From NCBI GenBank assembly GCA_016781705.1, contig JADDPV010000147.1, positions 1 through 38,217 on the forward strand: DNA of 38,217 bases, in the 5' to 3' direction. This document shows, in pieces, positions 26,386 through 34,143 of this stretch (positions within the stretch are counted from its first letter, which is position 1; each line of letters opens with the position of its first letter). The notes below the pieces were generated by a model that worked only from the letters and a program-made list of their open reading frames with translations, did no database searches and was not told where the DNA came from. A program made the translations under genes and the position numbers. Origin of the DNA: Rubrobacter sp. Lineage in GTDB: Bacteria > Actinomycetota > Rubrobacteria > Rubrobacterales > Rubrobacteraceae.

Positions 26386-27182
26386 GCGGCGGGGCAGGCG
26401 TGTCCGGGCGCGGCTCCTTCGGCGGGTTCTTCTCGGTGGCGGGGGCGGTGGCGTGGCGGCAGGTCTACAAGTACTTCACCAACCCGGCGTTCCTCGCGCC
26501 GGCGCTGTTCCCCTTGTTCTTCTTCGTCGCCTTCGCCGGTGGGCTCACGCGGGTCGCGAGCGTGCCGGGCTTCGACTACGAGCCTGGCTACACGGCCTTC
26601 CAGTTCGTGTGGTCCTTGTTGCAGGCGGTGGCGTTGGGCGGCGCGTTCACCGGCTTCTCCATCGCCGGCGACTTCGAGAGCGGGTTCGCCAGCCGGCTCA
26701 TGCTCGCCGCCTCCGACCGGCGTGGCATCCTGCTCGGGTACGTCGTCGCCTCGGTGGTGCGGGCCACCGCGACGGGTACGCTCGTCACCGTCGTGGCGCT
26801 CCTCACCGGGATGCCGATGAGCGGCGGCGTGGACCTGTTCGGCCTCATAGGTCTCGCGCTGCTCGTGAACGTCGCCGCGACCCTCTTCGGGGCAGGCATC
26901 GCCATGATGCTGCGCACCCAGCAGGCCGGGCCGCTCATAAGGACGCCCATCTTCCTGGTACTGTTCCTCGCCCCCGTCTTCGTGCCGCTGGAGCTTCTGA
27001 GCGGCTGGATCGAGACGGTAGCCTACCTCAACCCGTTCACCACCATCCTGACCTCGGCGCGTGGCTTTCTGGCCGGCGAGCCTACCGGCGTCCTCTCGGC
27101 CTACGCCGTCGGCGCCGCCCTCGTCGTCGCCCTCGCCCTCTGGGCGCTCTACGGCCTGCGCCGCGCAGAGAGGTCGGCGTAA
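26382..27182 (+). CDS. ABC-2 type permease (second subunit)
   Basis: AVAWRQVYKYFTNPAFLAPALFPLFFFVAFAGGLTRVAS...DFESGFASRLMLAASDRRGILLGYV...LNPFTTILTSARGFLAGEP. Confidence 0.92.
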   Translation: MSGGAGVSGRGSFGGFFSVAGAVAWRQVYKYFTNPAFLAPALFPLFFFVAFAGGLTRVASVPGFDYEPGYTAFQFVWSLLQAVALGGAFTGFSIAGDFESGFASRLMLAASDRRGILLGYVVASVVRATATGTLVTVVALLTGMPMSGGVDLFGLIGLALLVNVAATLFGAGIAMMLRTQQAGPLIRTPIFLVLFLAPVFVPLELLSGWIETVAYLNPFTTILTSARGFLAGEPTGVLSAYAVGAALVVALALWALYGLRRAERSA

Positions 27183-27188
27183 CACCCC

Positions 27189-27902
27189 GTGGCGGCTCGA
27201 GAACCCCGCCGCGGACGCCCCTACAACCGCGCCATAGCCGCTGCCCAGAGGTGGGCGACGAAGCTGCACGTCGGCCTTTACGGAGTCACGGGCGGCAAGG
27301 TAGGGGGGCGTATGCTCGGCAGCCCCGTCCTGCTCCTCGGCACGCAGGGGCGCAAGAGCGGCAAAAGGAGGACGACCCCGCTCCTGTACCTCCGCGATGG
27401 CGACAACATGGTCGTGGTCGCCTCGAACGGCGGGACGAGCTCGCAGCCGGCGTGGTGGCTGAACCTGCAGGCGAGCCCGGAGGCCGCCGCGCAGGTGGGG
27501 GGCAGGAGGCTGCACGTCCGAGCGGAGGCGGTCGGGGGTGAGGAACGGCGCAGGCTCTGGGGACGGTTGGTGCAGATGTACGGGCCCTACGAAGGCTACC
27601 AGCGGAAGACCGACCGCGAGATACCGGTCGTCGTTCTGCGCCCGGTGGTAGGGTCCGGTCCTGGAAGTAAACCTCGTCGAAAGGAGAGCTTGATGGCGGA
27701 CGTGCCGACGATAACGCGCGAGGAGTTGAAGGAGAAGATGGACCGGGGGGACGACTTCGTGCTGTTGGAGGTGCTGGGGGAAGGGGCTTACCGCCAGGGG
27801 CACTTGCCGGGGGCGATCCGGTTCCAGGACCCCAAGGCCGCCCCCGAGGTGCTCCCCGACAAGGGCAAGGAGATCGTCGCCTACTGCTCGAACTTCAACT
27901 GA
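27189..27902 (+). CDS. Ddn-type (F420-dependent family) nitroreductase/quinone reductase, ORF continuous with the downstream rhodanese N-terminus
   Basis: GSPVLLLGTQGRKSGKRRTTPLLYLRDGDNMVVVASNGGTSSQPAWWLNLQASPEAAAQVGGRRLHVRAEAVGGEERRRLWGRLVQMYGPYEGYQRKTDREIPVVVLRPV. After ~27645 the frame enters the rhodanese coding region. Confidence 0.85.
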   Translation: MAAREPRRGRPYNRAIAAAQRWATKLHVGLYGVTGGKVGGRMLGSPVLLLGTQGRKSGKRRTTPLLYLRDGDNMVVVASNGGTSSQPAWWLNLQASPEAAAQVGGRRLHVRAEAVGGEERRRLWGRLVQMYGPYEGYQRKTDREIPVVVLRPVVGSGPGSKPRRKESLMADVPTITREELKEKMDRGDDFVLLEVLGEGAYRQGHLPGAIRFQDPKAAPEVLPDKGKEIVAYCSNFN

Positions 27903-28022
27903 CACTCCTCGACGCGGGTCGTCCGTGCGCTGGCGGCCATGGGATACGAGAGCGTCAAGGACTACGAGGGCGGCAAGCAGGACTGGATCGAGGCCGGCCT
28001 GCCTACCGAGAGCGGGAGTTGA
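27693..28022 (+). pseudogene. Rhodanese-like domain protein with in-frame TGA at 27900-27902
   Basis: AAAGGAGAGCTTGATG start; MADVPTITREELKEKMDRGDDFVLLEVLGEGAYRQGHLPGAIRFQDP...KEIVAYCSNFN(TGA)HSSTRVVRALAAMGYESVKDYEGGKQDWIEAGLPTESGS*. Confidence 0.8.
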
Positions 28023-28190
28023 AAGGCGGGTAGACGTTGCCGAGCAAGGCGCGGACGCTCTCGTTCGAGGGAAGGACCGGCTCGAAGGTTACCTGGCCCT
28101 GCCGGCGGAACCTCGCGCCGGCCCTTAGTAGACCGCAACGCGTGCAGACGGCGTCGGGGAAGCCCCGAATTGCTTGACGAACTCCTGACG

Positions 28191-29216
28191 CTACTTCTCG
28201 GAGCGCATCATAGCCTGTAAGCGGTCCCCGGCCAGCGCCCCGGCCGCCGTCGCGACCGTCACCACCGCGAGCGACGCGACGACCTCCAGCGGCTCCCATT
28301 TTGGGACGGCGAGAAACGACCGGAAACCCCACTCGCTGAAGACCAGCGCGGGGCCGAAGAGGAGCGCGGCCGGGAGGACGCCGCGCCCTTTCGTCATGAG
28401 GAGCGTGAGGTCCACGGCCAGCGCGGGGGCGAGCAGGAGGATCGGCGGGGCGGGGTTCTCGAAGGCATCCATCCCGACGAAGATCTGCATGGCGAGGAGT
28501 CGGAAGACAGTGTAGACGAGGGCCACGGCGGTCGCCGCTCCGAAGCGCCGGACGAGGCGCGCCGCGCCGACGAGGGGGACGGCGGCTAGCGGCCCGGCCA
28601 GGAGGGGGTAGAAGAGCGCGTCGCGCGCCTCCAGCCGGAAGTCCAGCCTGCCGAGCGCGAAGGTCGAGAGCGCGAGCGCGGCGGCGAAGAGCAGCACGAC
28701 GTTGGTCTCCGCCACCGTCGGCAGCTTTCGGCGGTTGCCACGGCGCAACCCGGCGCCCAGGGCGCAGGCCAGGCCGTAGGTGCCGACGAGCGCGCCAGAT
28801 AGACCCATGAGGTGCGGCGGGCTCCAGACGGTCACGTCGAGGCCGTAGAGGCGGTGCCACAGGTCGTCCAGAGGCGCCGCGGAGACCTGTACCATCGAGC
28901 CGAGGATGGCGACGGCAAAGCCCTGTCCGGCGCGCGTGGAGAGCGCGGCGCGGAAGGAGCCCGCGCGGCGGCGGGTCAGGAGGAGGCCGCCGAGGGAGGC
29001 GTAGAAGAAGAGGGCGGTGCCGGCGTAGATGGGGAGGTGCGGTGGGATCCAAAAAGACTCCCGCCCGAGCGTCGCGTGGTACCCCACGTCCCAGTACACG
29101 CCCAAGAGCCCCGCGAAGAGCGCGAAGATCCCCAGAGCGCCGAACGCCTGCGCCCCGAGCCCGACGGTCTCGTCGGTGGGCCTGGCGGCGGCCCCGGTTC
29201 GGGTCGAAGTAGCCAA
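28191..29216 (-). CDS. Polytopic membrane protein of unknown function
   Basis: TTG start 5 nt after GAGGAGG. Repeated hydrophobic segments (FGALGIFALFAGLLGVYWDVGYHATLGRESFWIPPHLPIYAGTALFFYASLGGLLL...). No family recognised with certainty. Confidence 0.75.
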   Translation of the reverse strand: MATSTRTGAAARPTDETVGLGAQAFGALGIFALFAGLLGVYWDVGYHATLGRESFWIPPHLPIYAGTALFFYASLGGLLLTRRRAGSFRAALSTRAGQGFAVAILGSMVQVSAAPLDDLWHRLYGLDVTVWSPPHLMGLSGALVGTYGLACALGAGLRRGNRRKLPTVAETNVVLLFAAALALSTFALGRLDFRLEARDALFYPLLAGPLAAVPLVGAARLVRRFGAATAVALVYTVFRLLAMQIFVGMDAFENPAPPILLLAPALAVDLTLLMTKGRGVLPAALLFGPALVFSEWGFRSFLAVPKWEPLEVVASLAVVTVATAAGALAGDRLQAMMRSEK

Positions 29217-29362
29217 ACGTTCCTCCTCACGGTCGCGGGACGCGGCCTGGCTTGCGGCCGCACCATACCGTACCACCGCCGGCGGGACGGCGGGCCGTAA
29301 CCTGGCGGGCCGGTGTTCCGTGTGCCATAGTAAATTCGTGGTGTTCGATGCGGGAGGTGTGG

Positions 29363-29704
29363 ATGAGGCGTGGCGTGGTGTGGATGGTGGGCTCCGTTGC
29401 GAGCGTCTTGCTAGTGTTGCTGCTCTCCGGGTGCGGTGGGACGAACACCGAGGGGCAGACGCTCCAGGAGGCGCGGCAGACCCTGGCCGACGCGGGGGTG
29501 CCGGAGGAGAACGTGACCGTGACCGGTACCGAGGCCGGCGGGGACCCCGAAACCCTCTCCGTCTGCGCGCAAAGGCCGAGCGGCGCAGAGCCTGGCGATA
29601 CCGTCACGCTGGAGGTGGCGACGACCTGCCCCGAGGCGGCGGAAGAAGACGACGATGACGACGACGACCGGAAGAAGCGCCGTTCGGGTGGGAGGAGACG
29701 ATGA
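29363..29704 (+). CDS. PASTA-like lipoprotein with acidic-to-basic tail
   Basis: Lipobox LLLSGCGG; GQTLQEARQTLADAGVPEENVTVTG...VCAQRPSGAEPGDTVTLEV resembles a PASTA repeat; tail EEDDDDDDDRKKRRSGGRRR. Confidence 0.7.
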   Translation: MRRGVVWMVGSVASVLLVLLLSGCGGTNTEGQTLQEARQTLADAGVPEENVTVTGTEAGGDPETLSVCAQRPSGAEPGDTVTLEVATTCPEAAEEDDDDDDDRKKRRSGGRRR

Positions 29705-30603
29705 CGTCGAACACTGAGGCGGGCACCGTCGGTAAGGGTGTCCGTCTGCACCACGCCACGCACGTCGTGCCGGGGATGACGGAGGAGCAGGCCAGGAAGG
29801 CGCGGCTGTTGGACGTGCCGACGGTCGTGGTGGTGCTGCTCGTGATCCCGGCTCTAGTCCTGCATTTCTCCGACCCTACTGGGGTGTTGCGGACGGTCAG
29901 CGTCGCGCTGAACTGGGCGATATACGGCTGGTTCGCCTTCGAGTTTGCCTGCATGCTCTACCTCTCCCCGAACGACCGCGAGTACTTCCGCAACAACAAG
30001 CTCGACGTCTTCGTCCTGGTCGCGACGTTCCCGGTGCTGCCGCCGGTCTTCCAGGCCCTGTGGGTCTTGCGGCTCCTCAGGCTCATAGACGTGCTCCCGT
30101 TCGTCCTCGGGAAGTTCGTCTCCATCACGCTGCTCCCCTATGCCGTGCTGCTCGCGTTCATCGCCGTCTTCGGCGGCGGGGTCGCCTTCGCCAGCTTCGA
30201 GGACGTGAGCGTCTTCGACGGCATCTACTGGGCCAACACCACCGTCAACACCGTCGGCTACGGCGACATCTCCGCCTCCACCACCGGGGGCAAGCTGCTC
30301 TCAATGGTGTTGCAGTGGACGGGGAACGTGGTCCTCGCGATGCTCATCGGCGGCGTCGCCGCGTTCGCCCAACGCGCGCTGCTTGGCGATCACGATGCGG
30401 AGCTAAGGGAGGACATCGAGGAGGTCGGAGAAGACGTCGAGGAGATCGAGGAGGATGTGGAGGACATCGAAGAGGACGTGGAGAGCCTCCTTCGGAACGT
30501 CAAGGGGCTCTCGGTGACCGACCGCGTGATCCTCAAGGAGCTGCACGACATAAAGCAGCGCCTCGACGGGGCGCGCCCGGAGAAGCCCGGCCGGGGCGGT
30601 TAG
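29701..30603 (+). CDS. Potassium channel family protein with acidic coiled-coil C-terminus
   Basis: Pore and filter FDGIYWANTTVNTVGYGDISASTTGGKLLSMVLQWTGNVVLAMLIGGVAAF; N-terminal TM bundle; C-terminal heptads. ATGA overlap with the upstream gene. Confidence 0.92.
   Translation: MTSNTEAGTVGKGVRLHHATHVVPGMTEEQARKARLLDVPTVVVVLLVIPALVLHFSDPTGVLRTVSVALNWAIYGWFAFEFACMLYLSPNDREYFRNNKLDVFVLVATFPVLPPVFQALWVLRLLRLIDVLPFVLGKFVSITLLPYAVLLAFIAVFGGGVAFASFEDVSVFDGIYWANTTVNTVGYGDISASTTGGKLLSMVLQWTGNVVLAMLIGGVAAFAQRALLGDHDAELREDIEEVGEDVEEIEEDVEDIEEDVESLLRNVKGLSVTDRVILKELHDIKQRLDGARPEKPGRGG
30409..30492 (+). repeat. Four in-frame 21-bp heptad-encoding units (EDIEEVG EDVEEIE EDVEDIE EDVESLL)
   Basis: Read directly from the channel gene. 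Confidence 0.85.
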
Positions 30604-31664
30604 CGCACCGCGGAAGCGGCGTCCATCACGCGCCGCAGGTGGGTATCGAAGGGCGGCTCGACGACGCCCTTCTCCGTGATGATCGCCGCTACGAGGTCGT
30701 TGGGCGTCACGTCGAAGGCGGGGTGCGCGGCGGTCACGCCCTCGGGCGCGAGGGGCTGGCCGGCGAGGTGCGTAACCTCGGCCGGGTCGCGCTCTTCTAT
30801 CGGTATCCCATCACCGCTCGCGATGCTCATGTCCACCGTCGAGGTCGGTGCGGCGACGTAGAAGGGGATGGAGTGCGCCCTGGCGAGCACGGCTAGGGTG
30901 TAGGTGCCGATCTTGTTCGCCACGTCACCGTTCGCCGCGATGCGGTCGGCCCCGACGATGACGCAGTCCACCTCGCCCCGGCGCATGAAGTGGCCGGCCG
31001 CGTTGTCCGTGATGAGGGTCTGATCCACCCCGGCGCGTTGCAGCTCCCACGCCGTCAGGCGGGAGCCCTGCAAGAAGGGCCTCGTCTCGTCCACGAGCAC
31101 GTGCAGCTTCTTGCCGAGGGCGTGTGCCGTCTTGATGGGAGCGAGCGCCGTCCCGTAGCCCGCGGTCGCCAATCCTCCGGCGTTGCAGTGCGTCAGGACG
31201 CGCGCGCCGCTCCGGAGCAGCGCCGCGCCGTGTCCCACGATCTCGCGGCACGCGCGCTCGTCCTCCTCGCGCACCGCGTGCGCCTCGACGAGCAGCCTGG
31301 CGGCGACCTCCGAAACCGGGACATCGGCGGTCTCAAGCGCCGCCCGCAGCATCCGGCTCGTGGCCCAGCTCAGGTTCACGGCGGTGGGCCGCGCCGCGTC
31401 CAGCGTAGCCTTCGCCGCCGCCAGCTCTTCGAGCAGGGCGGCAGGGTCGGTCATCGAGCTTTCCCGCGCCGCCAGGGCCATGCCGTAGGCGGCGGTGACG
31501 CCGATGGCGGGGGCCCCGCGCACGACCATGCTTCCTATAGCGGCGTCCACCTCCTCGACCGTCGTGCAGCGGACGGTCGCCCGCTCGCGCGGCAGCTTCG
31601 TCTGGTCGAGCAGGCACACCGCACCAGCCTCCCACCACACCGTCCGGAACGCGACCTCGTTCAT
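30600..31664 (-). CDS. mtnA: S-methyl-5-thioribose-1-phosphate isomerase
   Basis: RGAPAIGVTAAYGMALAA, LTHCNAGGLATAGYGTALAPIKTAHALGKKLHVLVDETRPFLQGSRLTAWEL, VDCVIVGADRIAANGDVANKIGTYTLAVLARAHSIPFYVAAPTSTVD. Confidence 0.93.
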   Translation of the reverse strand: MNEVAFRTVWWEAGAVCLLDQTKLPRERATVRCTTVEEVDAAIGSMVVRGAPAIGVTAAYGMALAARESSMTDPAALLEELAAAKATLDAARPTAVNLSWATSRMLRAALETADVPVSEVAARLLVEAHAVREEDERACREIVGHGAALLRSGARVLTHCNAGGLATAGYGTALAPIKTAHALGKKLHVLVDETRPFLQGSRLTAWELQRAGVDQTLITDNAAGHFMRRGEVDCVIVGADRIAANGDVANKIGTYTLAVLARAHSIPFYVAAPTSTVDMSIASGDGIPIEERDPAEVTHLAGQPLAPEGVTAAHPAFDVTPNDLVAAIITEKGVVEPPFDTHLRRVMDAASAVR

Positions 31665-31730
31665 ACCGCGGAGCATATCCCGATCGCGGCGGCGGTACAA
31701 CGCGTGAGTTCGTTTGGTAGACTCTCACGC

Positions 31731-31821
31731 GGAGAGGTGTCCGAGTTGGCCGAAGGAGCGCGACTGGAAATCGCGTAGGCGGTGTAAAGCCGTCTCGTGG
31801 GTTCGAATCCCACCCTCTCCG
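31731..31821 (+). tRNA. tRNA-Ser (anticodon GGA), no encoded CCA
   Basis: Acceptor GGAGAGG...CCTCTCC-G, anticodon loop CTGGAAA, long variable arm, T-arm GTGGGTTCGAATCCCAC, followed by CTTTTT. Confidence 0.95.
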
Positions 31822-31902
31822 CTTTTTCTCCGTATTTGCAGGCAGAACGCAAGGGGAGCGGGAGAAAGATGCGGAGGTCTTGAAGGACTTGGAGCGTGGA
31901 TC

Positions 31903-31923
31903 TACTGCAACCGTACTGCAACC
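31903..31923. repeat. Direct repeat TACTGCAACC x2 (11-bp period) downstream of tRNA-Ser
   Basis: TACTGCAACCGTACTGCAACCC, exact 10-bp copies at 31903-31912 and 31914-31923. Confidence 0.7.
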
Positions 31924-32025
31924 CCATCGGGCTTATCCGAGAAATTCGGCACGGCGGGTGGCTCGTCGACAGTTGAGGCCAGCGCTTGTCGAGGCTCGGT
32001 CAGGTAGAGGCCTGGGAGCAAAACG

Positions 32026-33679
32026 ATGAGCTTGGTCGAGAGAGTAACCTCTTTGTTCGCGGGCGGAAAGCGAACGGGTGAGCCCCTCGGCGCCGTCCAC
32101 GTCGTGGACCCTAGCCCGCTCGACTGGCTCTACGTCACGTACAACACCGTCGAGGAACTGGTCCGCGTTACCCCTAACGGGACCATCCGCCCGGCCGCGA
32201 TGAAGGGTTACCGATGGAAGGACGGAGGTCATACGCTCGAGATCAGCGTGCGCGAGGGCGAGAGGTTCCCCGACGGCGAGCCGCTCACCGCTTCGTCGGT
32301 CAAACGCGGCTTCGACGAGTCGGTGCGCTGGGCGGCCCCGCACCCGCCGGGCACCCACTTCAACCCCCTCCCGGGCACACGCTGCGAGGTGGTAGACGAG
32401 CACCGCGTGCGTGCGCTTCCATCTGCCCGCGCCGGACGGCCTCATGCTCGGAAAGTTGCGCGCGGTCCACATAATGAGTTCGCGCTTCTGGGACGAGATC
32501 GGCTTCGGTTACGAGCGCAACGGGAGCGGTGAGGGGCACTGGTGAGTGATCGACGCGCCGGGCCCGTGGGGCACCGGACCGTTCGTCCTCGCTGAGGGGT
32601 ACTCGTCGCTCGACGCCGAGCAAGCGACCATCAGCCGTGACCCCTTCGCCGCCACCTGGCTGCAGCGCGAGGATCGTACCCCCCGCGTGCGCCTCGTCGC
32701 GAACACGAACTACTGGGATAAGAGGCGTGGGCCGCGCCTGCGCGAGGTCCTCTTGCGCAACGACCTCTCCCCGGAGGAGGCGCTCGAGCTCGTCTGCACG
32801 ACCGAGGGCGAGGTAGACGTCGTCACCGAGGTCTCGCCCGCCGACGCCGAGCGCGTCGAGAACTCCGAGCACGCCAGGCTCGTCTCGATCGACGCGGTGC
32901 GGGCCGTCGCCGGGGTCATCAACCGCGACGCCGAAGGGCTGCCGCTCGGGGACAGGTACGCGCGGCAGGCGCTGAACCTCGCCGTCGACCGGGACCGGCT
33001 CGTGCGGGAGGCCACGTTCGGGCGGGCCCACCCGCTCGCCGGGCTCACCCCGCCGTAGGCGGTCACCTTCCTGCACCGCCTCCGGCCCTACCGGCACGAC
33101 CCGGCCCTCGCGGCCGCGTACTGGCACGACGCGTGGCGTAGAGCGGGCGGCGGGGGCCAGGGCCAAGCCCGTCCGATCCGCGTCGCCGCGCTGGGGGACG
33201 GGCTGGCGCGGGTGGCGCGGTGGGTCGCCTCGGACCTCCGGGAGGCGCTCGGCGTCGACGTCGAGGTGCCCGTCTATCGGGGCGAGGAGGAGCACGCGGC
33301 CCGGCGCCGACTGGCGGAGAAGGACCAGCCTCGGGAGTGGGACGTCCTCATCCTCGGGCACGGCGCGCAGGCCGCGGACGTGCCGCCACTCGAGCTGCAC
33401 CGCGCCTTCGTCGGCCAGACCGGCGAGTTCCGCGCCGGCCCCGTCGTGCCCGAGTTCGAGGCGCTCTATGAGGGACTCATGCGGAGGACCTCGAGGTTGA
33501 GGCTGGCCCGGGCCTCCTACCGGATAGATCGGTTCGTCTACGAGGAGGCTCTAGCGCTCTTCCTCTGCGCGCCGCGGGCTCTCTACGCGGTCAACAAGCA
33601 CGTCGATTTCACGGCGTACCGCACGACGTTCGAGCTCCCGGAGTGCCGGGTGAGCGGCGAGCATTGGTCGCGCCGATGA
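32026..33679 (+). pseudogene. Family-5 (peptide/nickel-type) ABC solute-binding protein with a frameshift near 32405, TGA 32543 and TAG 33056
   Basis: SPLDWLYVTYNTVEELVRVTPNGTIRPAAMKGYRWKDGGHTLEISVREGERFPDGEPLTASSVKRGFDE / VRFHLPAPDGLMLGKLRAVHIMSSRFWDEIGFGYERNGSGEGHW* / VIDAPGPWGTGPFVLAEGYSS...LNLAVDRDRLVREATFGRAHPLAGLTPP* / RPIRVAALGDGLARVARWVASDLREALGVDVEVPVY.... Confidence 0.85.
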
Positions 33680-34143
33680 GGCGCCCCGCCTCCCCGAGCC
33701 TCCTCGGCCGCTGCCAGCTACCGTCTCTATCCGTTCGAGAAGGCGGTCAAGAACCCTAGGGGATTATCGAAGAGTGTTGGGTCGACTGGCGAAGAGCAGG
33801 GGGCTGGTAACACGGCGGACGGCGGAAACCGATGCCGAACCGGGCGTGGCGCCTCCCATTGGTAAGGGTCCAAGCCACCAGCGTTCCGCTTCCGGCAACT
33901 GCCCGAGAGTGCCCGTCGCTCATCATGCGCCAGGTCTCCCTGCCATCGATGTTGCCGGCACAAGTAACGCGCCCAAAGGCCTTTTGTTCTCGCAAGAATG
34001 CCTCGTCCCCCTTATGCCCGCGCTCCGCGCTCGTGAAAACGGGCCTTCGGCATCCGAGGAGCGCCGCGATGGTATGCTGACGGCCGCGGGTGGAGGATCC
34101 GCCGGGGGGTAGGAGTCGTCGCGTGTGGAGGAGGTCGGTGCCG

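Noticed and set aside
26238-27905. 555-aa minus-strand ORF antisense to the ABC permease and Ddn genes
   Set aside because: Low-complexity R/H/E/G-rich translation typical of shadow ORFs in GC-rich DNA; the plus strand encodes clear protein families here.
28003-29052. 349-aa minus-strand ORF overlapping the polytopic membrane protein in another frame
   Set aside because: Arg/Pro-rich out-of-frame translation; the 28191-29216 frame has a Shine-Dalgarno and hydrophobic segments.
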